This document shows positions 23,920-34,864 of a stretch of DNA of 52,679 bases, piece by piece. This DNA comes from Variovorax sp. Root473 (GTDB lineage Bacteria > Pseudomonadota > Gammaproteobacteria > Burkholderiales > Burkholderiaceae_C), in assembly GCF_001426505.1 (NCBI RefSeq), contig NZ_LMEV01000017.1, positions 1,567,577-1,620,255 on the forward strand, given 5' to 3'. The stretch's first letter is position 1, and each line of letters opens with the position of its first letter. Both the position numbers and the translations under genes were made by a program. Below the pieces are notes generated by a model. That model was given only the letters and a program-made list of their open reading frames with translations, had not been told where the DNA came from and did no database searches.

Positions 23920-24789
23920 TCAGACGAGATTGCGTCCGGTCAGCCGGCTCAGGATGGCGAGCGGGCTCGAATCTGGATTGTATTGCTTCGAAGCGGCCAG
24001 ATGAAGGGTCTGCTCAAGCATGTACTGGCCCGCCATCACGGCGTGCGAGGTCTGGTCCGAGAAGCACACCCACACCGAACCCGGCGGGAATTCGGCCTTC
24101 TCCTGTGGCGAGTTTTCCTGGTACGCCATGTCCGACTTCATGCCATCGTGCAGCTGCAGCATCAGGTGGTCGTACTCGCTGCGCAACGACTTGGTGACGT
24201 GCAGCGCCTGCAGCAGCTTGGCCTGCCAGCGCGCATAGGGCTTGGCACGCGGCAGGAAGCGCCTGGCGATGTCCTCGAAAGGCTCGCCCACACGCCACAC
24301 GCGCGGTGCGCCGTCGGGGTTGACGTTGGTGAACACACGCAGGATGCGCTCGCCGTAGTTGGGACGCGACGGGAACGCATCGACGTGCAAACGCCGATCG
24401 TCCGCACGCCACGACTGCACGCGCGTCTCGACCTGCGCCGGCCGGTAGCTGGTCGGCGCAAGCCGCAAGGCCGATGTGTAGTGCGGCAGCAGGCCGTGGA
24501 TGAGCTGCTGCGCCTGTGCACGAAAGCGCCCCACCATCGCCGCCGCCGTGCGTTGCACCGCCTCGTCCCCGACAGCGCCCTTGAGCTTGCCGTTGGCATC
24601 GAGGCTGATGTTGCGCACATCGGGCGACAGCAGGCTGGGCGTCAGCAGGCTGCGCTCCTCGGCCAGCAGCTCGAAACCCAGGCGCGGGAAGTACAGCACC
24701 TTGCCGGCTTCCAGCTCCGCGATCCACGCCTCATTGGGCGTGGCCGCATTCCAGTCGGTCAGGTCCAGTTCGACCAGCTGCGTTTCCAT
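23920..24789 (-). CDS. kdoO: Kdo hydroxylase (Fe(II)/2-oxoglutarate-dependent), KdoO-like
   Basis: A 289-residue protein that I recognise as the Kdo_hydroxy family, which adds a 3-hydroxyl to Kdo in the lipopolysaccharide inner core to give Ko. The iron ligands would be His135 and Asp137 (RRLHVDAFPSRP) and His249 (SDQTSHAVMAGQ), with Arg nearby for 2-oxoglutarate. It has no signal peptide, so it should act on the cytoplasmic face. The gene lies 12 bases behind carB and is co-transcribed with it. That is an odd partner, although the CMP-Kdo synthetase gene is about 19 kb away. Family assignment is fairly sure, while activity is inferred from the family (Burkholderia and Yersinia enzymes). Confidence 0.87.
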   Translation of the reverse strand: METQLVELDLTDWNAATPNEAWIAELEAGKVLYFPRLGFELLAEERSLLTPSLLSPDVRNISLDANGKLKGAVGDEAVQRTAAAMVGRFRAQAQQLIHGLLPHYTSALRLAPTSYRPAQVETRVQSWRADDRRLHVDAFPSRPNYGERILRVFTNVNPDGAPRVWRVGEPFEDIARRFLPRAKPYARWQAKLLQALHVTKSLRSEYDHLMLQLHDGMKSDMAYQENSPQEKAEFPPGSVWVCFSDQTSHAVMAGQYMLEQTLHLAASKQYNPDSSPLAILSRLTGRNLV

Positions 24790-24801
24790 GGCGGCGCTCG
24801 A

Positions 24802-28042
<3,241 letters not shown>

Positions 28043-28050
<8 letters not shown>

Positions 28051-29236
28051 TCTCTTTCTCCGTCTTTTCCGTCTTGTTCTTTTCCATGAGTGCCGTGAAG
28101 CGATCGAACAGGTAGCCGATGTCGTGCGGGCCCGGCGAGGCTTCCGGGTGACCCTGGAAGCAGAATGCGGGCTTGTCGGTGCGCGCCAGGCCCTGCAGCG
28201 TGTTGTCGAACAGGCTGATGTGGGTGGGACGCAGGTTGGCCGGCAGCGACTTCTCGTCGACCGCGAAGCCGTGGTTCTGGCTGGTGATGCTCACGCGGCC
28301 GTTGTCCAGGTCCTTCACCGGATGGTTCGCGCCGTGGTGGCCGAACTTCATCTTGAAGGTCTTCGCACCGGAAGCCAGCGCCATGATCTGGTGGCCCAGG
28401 CAGATGCCGAAGGTCGGGATGCCGGTCTCGATCAGTTCCTTGACCGCGGCGATGGCGTAGTCGCAGGGCTCCGGGTCGCCGGGGCCGTTGGCCAGGAAGA
28501 TGCCATCGGGCTTGAGCTTGAGCACGTCGGCCGCGGGCGTCTGCGCCGGCACGACGGTGATGCGCGCGCCGCGCTGCGCAATCATGCGCAGGATGTTCTT
28601 CTTGACGCCGTAGTCGAACGCAACCACATGGAACTGCGGCGTGATCTGCACGCCGTAGCCCGCACCCAGCTTCCACTCGGTTTCGGTCCACTCGTAGGTC
28701 TGCTTGACCGACACCACCTTGGCCAGATCGAGGCCCGACATGCTCGGTACGGCCTTGGCGGCGGCAATGGCCTTGTCGATCAGCGCCTGTGTCACGGCTT
28801 CGCCTGCGGCCAGGCCCAGGATGCAGCCGTTCTGCGCGCCGTGGGTGCGCAGGTGGCGCGTGAGCTTGCGGGTGTCGATGTTCGCGATGGCCACCGTGTT
28901 GCCGGACACGAGGTACTCGGTCAGCGTGGCGGACTTGCGGAAGTTGGACGCGACGAGGGGCAGGTCCTTGATGATCAGGCCCGCGGCATGGATCTTGTCG
29001 GCTTCGATGTCCTCGCCGTTGACGCCGTAGTTGCCGATATGCGGATACGTCAGGGTGACGATCTGCTGGCAGTAGCTCGGGTCGGTGAGGATTTCCTGGT
29101 AACCGGTCATCGAGGTGTTGAACACCACCTCACCGGTCGTGGAGCCGGCGGCTCCGATCGAGTTGCCGAGAAAGACCGTGCCGTCTGCGAGCGCCAGGAT
29201 GGCGGGCGGGAAACTTCCCTTGAGAGACAAAAGCAC
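28043..29236 (-). CDS. carA: Carbamoyl-phosphate synthase small (glutaminase) subunit
   Basis: Class I glutamine amidotransferase subunit that hydrolyses glutamine and passes ammonia to CarB. The protein has 397 residues. The N-terminal CarA domain (about 8-140) includes NTSMTGYQEILTDPSY. The glutaminase triad is Cys279 (GICLGHQIMA), His363 and Glu365 (CFQGHPEASPGP). The start is GTG 29236 with GGAG six bases upstream. It is the first gene of carA-carB-kdoO, with a probable promoter at 29357-29362 and a leader of about 110 bases that can form a stable fold. Confidence 0.97.
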
Positions 29237-29350
29237 TGGGTTCTCCGAATGGTTACGGTCGCCCGGAGCCCCAGGCGCGTTGCCTGCGGACTGCTGCTTA
29301 AGGGGATTTTGGCGTTGAAGGCGGCCGGGCGACGCTGATTTGCGAGTAAG
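29237..29350 (-). ncRNA. Structured 5' leader of carA (candidate cis-regulatory RNA)
   Basis: In the predicted mRNA, GUCGCCCGG (29333-29325) can pair perfectly with CCGGGCGAC (29266-29258). This closes a 58-base domain that contains a hairpin CAGGC-AACGC-GCCUG (29286-29272). The 3' arm ends about ten bases before the GGAG of carA, so folding could influence translation start. No U-tract follows, so it is not a terminator. No arginine- or pyrimidine-rich leader peptide was noticed. The base pairing is seen directly; regulation is inferred. Confidence 0.45.
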
Positions 29351-29356
29351 CCCCCG

Positions 29357-29362
29357 ATTGTA
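29357..29362 (-). promoter_or_regulatory. Probable -10 element of the carA promoter
   Basis: TACAAT on the minus strand (ATTGTA on plus), five of six bases of the sigma-70 -10. No good -35 is seen 17 bases upstream, which lies near the end of the SPOUT methyltransferase gene. Confidence 0.45.
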
Positions 29363-29378
29363 GCCCGGACTGGGTGTG

Positions 29379-30164
29379 TTATTTGGCCTGTAGGGCCGCT
29401 CCGCTTGCGTGCAGGCAGATGGCAGCGGCAGCGGCCACGTTGAGCGACTCCTCGCCGCCCGGTTGCGCGATGCGGATGTGGTGGGCGGCCCGGGCCTCCA
29501 GCGCGGCCGAAACGCCCTGCCCCTCGTGGCCCATCAGCCAGGCGCAAGGGTGCGGCAGATCGGCCTTGTGCAGCCATTCGCCCCGGTGCGAGCTGGTGGC
29601 CACCAGCGGCACCCGCAGCGCATCGAGCGCGTCGATGTCCACGCCTTCGACCAGCCGCAGGCCGAAGTGGGCCCCCATGCCGGCGCGCAGCACCTTCGGC
29701 GCCCACAGCGCGGCCGTGCCCTTGAGCGCGATCACCTGGGTGAAGCCGAAAGCCGCTGCGCTGCGCAGGATGGAGCCGGCATTGCCGGCATCCTGCAGAC
29801 GGTCGAGCACCACGCTCGGCGCGTCGGGCAGGATTTCGGGTCGCGCCGGCAGGTCGAGCACGAAGCCCATCGGCGCGGGCGACTCCAGGCCGCTCACTGC
29901 GCGCAGCAGGTCGTCGGCGACCACTACCGTTTTGATAGCACTCTGCACCCATTCGGCGGGCACCGAAGGCCAGAACGCCTCTGAAAACACGGCCACCGCC
30001 GGCCTGACGCCGCGGGCCAGCGCCGCACGGCACAGGTGATCGCCCTCCAGCCAGAGACGGCCGAGCTTGCGATAGGCGCCCGGGTCCTGCGCGAGCTTGC
30101 GCAGGTCCTTGAGCAAGGGGTTGTCGCGCGAGCTGATGTGGCTCGGGCCGGTGTCGATGGTCAT
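29379..30164 (-). CDS. TrmH/SpoU-family RNA 2'-O-ribose methyltransferase
   Basis: A 261-residue SPOUT enzyme. The N-terminal part (about 10-55, ISSRDNPLLKDLRKLAQDPG) is the substrate-binding domain seen in rRNA members such as RlmB and TsnR. The trefoil-knot catalytic domain has motif 1 DRLQDAGNAGSILRSAAAFG, motif 2 AWLMGHEGQGVS and motif 3 SLNVAAAAAICLHA. It should methylate a ribose in rRNA or tRNA; the site is unknown. I chose ATG 30164 over the upstream in-frame start at 30221, because it is seven bases after rnhB and has GAGTCC upstream. It is the last gene of the rpsB-to-rnhB run. Confidence 0.9.
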   Translation of the reverse strand: MTIDTGPSHISSRDNPLLKDLRKLAQDPGAYRKLGRLWLEGDHLCRAALARGVRPAVAVFSEAFWPSVPAEWVQSAIKTVVVADDLLRAVSGLESPAPMGFVLDLPARPEILPDAPSVVLDRLQDAGNAGSILRSAAAFGFTQVIALKGTAALWAPKVLRAGMGAHFGLRLVEGVDIDALDALRVPLVATSSHRGEWLHKADLPHPCAWLMGHEGQGVSAALEARAAHHIRIAQPGGEESLNVAAAAAICLHASGAALQAK

Positions 30165-30171
30165 GCTGGAC

Positions 30172-30903
30172 TCAAGCGGCGGCGCGCGGATCGAGGCGCG
30201 CGCCGTGGTTTTCGGCAGCACCGATCACGAGGCCCGTCTGCACATCGCCGGTCACGACGGTGATGCCCCGGCTCTCGGCGGCCGTGCGCGCCAGCGCTGC
30301 GGCCACCGGACTGAACGAGCGGCGGTGGTGCACGCAGGCGCCATGCTGCTGAAGCGCCTCGAGGTGCTCGCGCGTGCCGTAGCCCTTGTGGCCGGCAAAA
30401 CCGTAGTGCGGAAATTCGTCGTGCAGCTGCGTGCACAGCCGGTCGCGATGCACTTTGGCAAGAATGGACGCAGCAGAGATCGCCTTGACCCGCGCGTCGC
30501 CCTTGACGATGGCCTCGGCCAGCACGTCGAGGCGAGGCAGCCGGTTGCCGTCCACCAGCACCTTGACAGGCTTCAGTCGCAGGCCCTCGACCGCGCGACG
30601 CATTGCGAGCATCGTGGCCTGCAGGATGTTGAGGGTGTCGATCTCCTCGACCGAGGCCTGCGCGATGGAGCAGCACAGCGCCTTGGCGAGGATCTGGTCG
30701 TGCAGGCGTTCGCGCTGCAGCGCCGTGAGCGTCTTGGAGTCGGCCAGACCGCGGATCGGCCGCAGGTCGTCCAGGATCACGGCTGCGGCCACCACGGGGC
30801 CGGCCAAGGGCCCGCGTCCGGCTTCGTCGACGCCTGCCATCAAGCCGGGCGCGTCCCAGACCAGCGGAGCCTGCTCAGCTTTCAAGAACTTTCTGGATCG
30901 CAT
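30172..30903 (-). CDS. rnhB: Ribonuclease HII
   Basis: Cuts RNA in RNA-DNA hybrids, including single ribonucleotides in DNA. The protein has 243 residues as drawn. The acidic residues are in GVDEAGRGPLAGPVVAAAV (first Asp-Glu), in SDSK-like LADSKTL and in VDGNRLP. The C-terminal HHRRSFSPV is typical. The start is uncertain. ATG 30903 overlaps the lpxB stop by 29 bases and lacks a clear Shine-Dalgarno. TTG 30885 (LKAEQAPLVW), behind AGAAAG, is a good alternative. The lpxA-lpxB-rnhB order matches many proteobacteria. Confidence 0.94.
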   Translation of the reverse strand: MRSRKFLKAEQAPLVWDAPGLMAGVDEAGRGPLAGPVVAAAVILDDLRPIRGLADSKTLTALQRERLHDQILAKALCCSIAQASVEEIDTLNILQATMLAMRRAVEGLRLKPVKVLVDGNRLPRLDVLAEAIVKGDARVKAISAASILAKVHRDRLCTQLHDEFPHYGFAGHKGYGTREHLEALQQHGACVHHRRSFSPVAAALARTAAESRGITVVTGDVQTGLVIGAAENHGARLDPRAAA

Positions 30904-32032
30904 CGGCGCAGAGTGTGGGCGTGTCGCGCTGCAATTGCACATGCAGCGCTGAAAATCTTTGTTGCAGCGCCTGCGTCTTCGCGGGCGCGTCGAGCCATTC
31001 GAGCGTGGCCTGTGCCAGCGCCTCGGGCGAGGCGGCTTCCTGCAGCAGCTCCGGCACCACGAACTCGCGGCACAGGATGTTCGGCAGTCCGACCCAGGGC
31101 TGCAGTTGCTTGCGCTGCATGAGGCGCCACGAGAGTCCGTTCATGTTGTAGGCGATGACCATCGGCCGCTTGAACAGCGCCGCCTCGAGCGTGGCCGTGC
31201 CGCTGGCGATCAGGGTGACGTCGCAGGCGGCAAGCGCAGCATGCGACTGGCCATGGAGCAGTGTCACCCGCCCCGCCATGCCGGCCGCCTGCAGCAGGCC
31301 TTCGACCTCGGCGCGCAGCCCGGGCAGGATCGGCGCAATGAGCTGCAGCTTCGGCTTGGCCTTCTGCATCAACGCCGCAGCTGCGAAGAAGCGGGCTGCG
31401 AGGTAGCGGATTTCGGAACGGCGGCTGCCGGGCAGCAGCGCAACGACCTGCGCCTCGGAGTCCAGCCCCAGCGCGGCGCGGGCAGCGGTGCGGTCGGGCG
31501 TCATCGGGATCACGTTGGCAACCGGATGGCCGACGTAGCTTGCCGCGACGCCCTGCTTTTCGAGCAGCTCGGGCTCGAACGGAAAGATGCACAGCACGTG
31601 GTCGGCGGCAGCGCGGATCTTGTCGATGCGCTCGGGGCGCCAGGCCCAGATCGAGGGACAGACGAAATGAACCGTCTTGATGCCTTCGCGGCGCAGACCG
31701 GCCTCGAGGTCGAGGTTGAAATCGGGTGCATCGACACCGATGAACAGCTCCGGGCGCTCGCGCAGCAGGCGGGCCTTGAGCTGGCGGCGGATTCCGGCGA
31801 TTTCGGCGTAGTGCCGCAAGACCTCGATGTAGCCGCGCACCGCCAGCTTTTCCTGCGGCCACCAGCTCTGGAAGCCATGCGCCAGCATGCGCGGACCGCC
31901 GATGCCGCCCGCCCGCAGCGCAGGCCAGCGGGCTTCGAGTCCGTCGAGCAGCAGGCCCGCCAGGAGGTCGCCGGACGCTTCGCCCGCGACCAGCGCGAAG
32001 TGGCGCTGCTCGCTCGTGCTCATCGCGCCCAT
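30875..32032 (-). CDS. lpxB: Lipid-A-disaccharide synthase
   Basis: Joins UDP-2,3-diacylglucosamine and lipid X to form the lipid A disaccharide, at the inner membrane face. The protein has 385 residues. LVAGEASGDLLAGLLL is near the N-terminus. FICVDAPDFN-like LFIGVDAPDFNLDLE, VCPSIWAWRPERI and LLPGSRRSEIRYL are family motifs (GT19). The start ATG is one base after the lpxA stop. A second ATG nine bases later is possible. Its stop overlaps the start region of rnhB. Confidence 0.97.
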   Translation of the reverse strand: MGAMSTSEQRHFALVAGEASGDLLAGLLLDGLEARWPALRAGGIGGPRMLAHGFQSWWPQEKLAVRGYIEVLRHYAEIAGIRRQLKARLLRERPELFIGVDAPDFNLDLEAGLRREGIKTVHFVCPSIWAWRPERIDKIRAAADHVLCIFPFEPELLEKQGVAASYVGHPVANVIPMTPDRTAARAALGLDSEAQVVALLPGSRRSEIRYLAARFFAAAALMQKAKPKLQLIAPILPGLRAEVEGLLQAAGMAGRVTLLHGQSHAALAACDVTLIASGTATLEAALFKRPMVIAYNMNGLSWRLMQRKQLQPWVGLPNILCREFVVPELLQEAASPEALAQATLEWLDAPAKTQALQQRFSALHVQLQRDTPTLCADAIQKVLES

Positions 32033-32033
32033 G

Positions 32034-32822
32034 TCAGCGCGCGATGCCGCGCGTTGAACTGGCGAGGAAGGCCTCCATCAGCGCAACATCGCCGGCGGCC
32101 TCGGGCATTTCCGCCGCGAGGGTGGCGATACCGGTGCGCGCCTCTTCGAGCGTCTTGCCCTGGCGGTACAGCAGGCGATGCATCTGCTTGACCGCGGCGA
32201 GCCGCTGCGCGGAGAAATCGCGTCGGCGCAGGCCCACGACGTTGAAGCCCCGAACGGCCAACGGATTGCCGTCGACCAGCATGAAAGGCGGTACGTCCTG
32301 CGAGACCGCGCTGGCAAAGCCGACCATCGCATGCGCGCCGATCGATACGAACTGATGGATACCGGTCAGCCCACCGACCGTGACCCAGTCGGCCAGGTGC
32401 ACGTGGCCTGCCAGCGTGGTGTTGTTGGCCAGTGTGGTGTGGTTGTCGACATGGCAGTCGTGCGCAATGTGCGTGTACGCCATGATCCAGTTGTCGTTGC
32501 CCACGCGCGTGACGCCGCCTGCTCCGGGCACGCCGAGGTTGAAGGTGCAGAACTCGCGGATCACGTTGCGGTCGCCGATGGTCAGCTCGGTCGGCTCGCC
32601 CGCGTACTTCTTGTCCTGGGGAATCGCACCAAGCGACGAGAACTGGAAGATCCTGTTGTCGCGGCCGATGGTGGTGCGCCCTTCGATCACGCAATGCGGA
32701 CCGATGGTGGTGCCCGCGCCGATCCGCACATGCGGGCCGATCACGGTGTAGGGACCGACCGACACCGAGGCGTCGAGCTGGGCCTTCGGGTCGACGATCG
32801 CTGTCGAATGAACCTGGGTCAT
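32034..32822 (-). CDS. lpxA: Acyl-ACP--UDP-N-acetylglucosamine O-acyltransferase
   Basis: First step of lipid A synthesis: moves a 3-hydroxyacyl chain from ACP to UDP-GlcNAc. The protein has 262 residues, a trimeric left-handed beta helix. Hexapeptide repeats run from IHSTAIVDPKAQL through VRIGAGTTIGPHCVIEG to about residue 185, then a helical C-terminus with FSAQRLAAVKQMHRLLYR. The catalytic His lies in YTHIAHDCHVDNHTTLANN. It is coupled to lpxB and separated from fabZ by 25 bases. Confidence 0.97.
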   Translation of the reverse strand: MTQVHSTAIVDPKAQLDASVSVGPYTVIGPHVRIGAGTTIGPHCVIEGRTTIGRDNRIFQFSSLGAIPQDKKYAGEPTELTIGDRNVIREFCTFNLGVPGAGGVTRVGNDNWIMAYTHIAHDCHVDNHTTLANNTTLAGHVHLADWVTVGGLTGIHQFVSIGAHAMVGFASAVSQDVPPFMLVDGNPLAVRGFNVVGLRRRDFSAQRLAAVKQMHRLLYRQGKTLEEARTGIATLAAEMPEAAGDVALMEAFLASSTRGIAR

Positions 32823-32847
32823 GCCTTGCAGAAGACGATGCGCCGGA

Positions 32848-33330
32848 TCAGCTGTTGATCTGGCGCATGGCGCACATCAACGAGGCTTCGCACGCCAACT
32901 CGCTGCCCACGAGCGCGCGGCCCTTGAACTTCGAGATGCCGGCCTTCATGCGTTCGATCTCGACTTCCAGGGTGAGCTGGTCGCCGGGTTCCACGGGCCG
33001 CTTGAAGCGCGCGCCGTCAATGGCCGCGAAGTAGTAGACCGTGTTGTCATCGGGCACGATATCGAGCGAACGGAACGACAGCAGCGCCGCGGCCTGGGCC
33101 ATGGCTTCGAGCATCAGCACGCCCGGCATCACGGGGCGGTGCGGAAAGTGGCCATTGAAGAACGGCTCGTTCATCGTGACGTTCTTGAGCGCCGTGATGC
33201 GCTTGCCCTTCTCCATGCTCAACACCCGGTCCACCAGAAGAAACGGGTAGCGATGCGGCAGCAACTTGAGAATTTGGTGGATATCGAGCGTCGTGTCCGT
33301 CATGGTGTTCTGTTCCTGCATCGTCTTCAT
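32848..33330 (-). CDS. fabZ: 3-hydroxyacyl-ACP dehydratase FabZ
   Basis: Removes water from 3-hydroxyacyl-ACP in fatty-acid elongation, competing with LpxA and LpxD for the same substrate. The hot-dog fold has the catalytic His in LLPHRYPFLLVDRVL and the Glu in GVLMLEAMAQAAALL. As drawn it has 160 residues and its ATG overlaps the lpxD stop (ATGA). An internal ATG at 33303 (MTDTTLDIHQILK), with AGGA about ten bases upstream, would give the more usual family length of about 150. The gene is certain; the start is open between these two. Confidence 0.96.
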   Translation of the reverse strand: MKTMQEQNTMTDTTLDIHQILKLLPHRYPFLLVDRVLSMEKGKRITALKNVTMNEPFFNGHFPHRPVMPGVLMLEAMAQAAALLSFRSLDIVPDDNTVYYFAAIDGARFKRPVEPGDQLTLEVEIERMKAGISKFKGRALVGSELACEASLMCAMRQINS

Positions 33331-34304
33331 TGATTCGAGGGGGCTTTTTCCAGCGCCTTCAGTCGTTCGCGCAGGCTGTGCAACTGCTTGAGCGTTGCCG
33401 CATTTTTTTCCCAGCTCGCATTGTCATCGATCGGAAACATGCCGGTGTACTGGCCGGCCTTGCGGATGGAACGGGTCACCACGGTTGCTGCCGACACATG
33501 CACACCGTCGGCCACCGTGAGGTGACCCAGCACGATGGCGCCGCCGCCGAAGGTGCAATTCGCACCGATGGTGGCACTGCCGGCCACGCCGACGCAGCCC
33601 GCCATGGCGGTGTGCTTGCCGACGCGCACGTTGTGGCCGATCTGGATCAGGTTGTCGAGCTTCACGCCGTCTTCGATGACGGTATCGTCGAGCGCGCCGC
33701 GATCGATGCAGGTGTTGGCGCCGATTTCGACATCGTTGCCGATGCGCACCGCGCCCAGCTGCTCGATCTTCACCCAGGCACCCTGGTGCGGCGCGAGGCC
33801 GAAGCCGTCGGCCCCGATCACCACGCCGGGGTGCAGCAGGCAGCGCTCGCCAATGCTGCAGTCTTCGCTGACCGTGACACGCGACTTCAGCACGGTGCCC
33901 GCACCGACGCGTGCGCCCCGCTCCACCACGCACAGCGCGCCAATGCGCGCGGTGGCGTCGACCTGGGCTTCGGGATGGATCACGGCAGACGGATGAATGC
34001 GGTCGGCGTCCGGACGCGCATGGTGCGCTTTCCAGAGCTGCGTCAGGCGCGCAAAGTAATAGTACGGGTCGGGCGTGACGATGTAGGCGCCACGCGCCGC
34101 GGCAGCCTCGCGCATGGCGGGCGACACGATGACACAGGCCGCCCTGGAGGCGGCCAGTTCCTGCTGGTATTTGGGATGGCTCAGGAAACTGAGCGCATCG
34201 GGCTGTGCATTCTGAAGCGGGGCAAGCCGCTCGATGGACAGCGTGGCATCTCCATGAAGCTCGCCCCCGAGGGCGTCAACGATGGCTCCGAGCTGCAGCG
34301 ACAC
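33327..34304 (-). CDS. lpxD: UDP-3-O-(3-hydroxyacyl)glucosamine N-acyltransferase
   Basis: Third lipid A step: N-acylates UDP-3-O-acylglucosamine. The protein has 325 residues. The N-terminal uridine-binding domain (about 1-100) includes LGGELHGDATLSIERLAPL. The left-handed beta helix follows with many hexapeptide repeats. The catalytic His lies in LDNLIQIGHNVRVGKHTAMAG, and a C-terminal helix closes the trimer. The start is GTG 34304, with a weak Shine-Dalgarno, 14 bases after the skp stop. Confidence 0.96.
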   Translation of the reverse strand: MSLQLGAIVDALGGELHGDATLSIERLAPLQNAQPDALSFLSHPKYQQELAASRAACVIVSPAMREAAAARGAYIVTPDPYYYFARLTQLWKAHHARPDADRIHPSAVIHPEAQVDATARIGALCVVERGARVGAGTVLKSRVTVSEDCSIGERCLLHPGVVIGADGFGLAPHQGAWVKIEQLGAVRIGNDVEIGANTCIDRGALDDTVIEDGVKLDNLIQIGHNVRVGKHTAMAGCVGVAGSATIGANCTFGGGAIVLGHLTVADGVHVSAATVVTRSIRKAGQYTGMFPIDDNASWEKNAATLKQLHSLRERLKALEKAPSNQ

Positions 34305-34318
34305 GCCGGTTCGCGGCG

Positions 34319-34864
34319 TTACTTGCCGGCCGCAGGCGCAGAGGAGCCGACCGACGCGTTCAGCGCCTTGATCACCTTGTCGGTGATGTCGTGCTTCGGG
34401 TTGATGTAGATCGCTTCCTGGAGGATGGCGTCGTACTTCTCGGCTTCGGCGACCTGCTTGACCACGCGGTTGGCGCGCTCATAGACCTGCTGGAGCTCTT
34501 CGTTCTTGCGCGCGTTCAGGTCTTCCTGGAACTCGCGCCGTTTGCGCTGAAAGTCGCGATCCTGGTCGACCAGCGAGCGCTGGCGCGAGACGCGCTGGCT
34601 TTCCGACAGGGTTGGTGCCTCGCGCTCGAACTTCTCCGAGGCCGTCTTCAGCGCATCGCCCTGAACGGTCAGGTCCTTCTCACGCTTGAGAAACTCGGCT
34701 TCGAGCTTGGCCTGCGCAGCCTTGGCCGGTTGCGCTTCACGCAGCACGCGATCGGGGTTCACGAAACCGATGCGAAAGCTCTCCTGGGCCTGCGCGGGCG
34801 CAGCCACCAGGGCAAAAGCGGGAATCAGGAACGCGCCGGCTGCGGCGCGAATCAATTGCTTCAT
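34319..34864 (-). CDS. skp: OmpH/Skp-family periplasmic chaperone
   Basis: Holds unfolded outer-membrane proteins on the way to BamA. The protein has 181 residues. The signal peptide MKQLIRAAAGAFLIPAFALV ends near the AQA-QESF cleavage site (about residue 26). The body is charged and helical (about 60-150: AKLEAEFLKREKDLTVQGD, RQRSLVDQDRDFQRKRREF), the coiled-coil arms of the trimer. The ATG is directly behind the bamA stop codon. A short Pro/Ala tail follows the last helix. Confidence 0.95.
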   Translation of the reverse strand: MKQLIRAAAGAFLIPAFALVAAPAQAQESFRIGFVNPDRVLREAQPAKAAQAKLEAEFLKREKDLTVQGDALKTASEKFEREAPTLSESQRVSRQRSLVDQDRDFQRKRREFQEDLNARKNEELQQVYERANRVVKQVAEAEKYDAILQEAIYINPKHDITDKVIKALNASVGSSAPAAGK

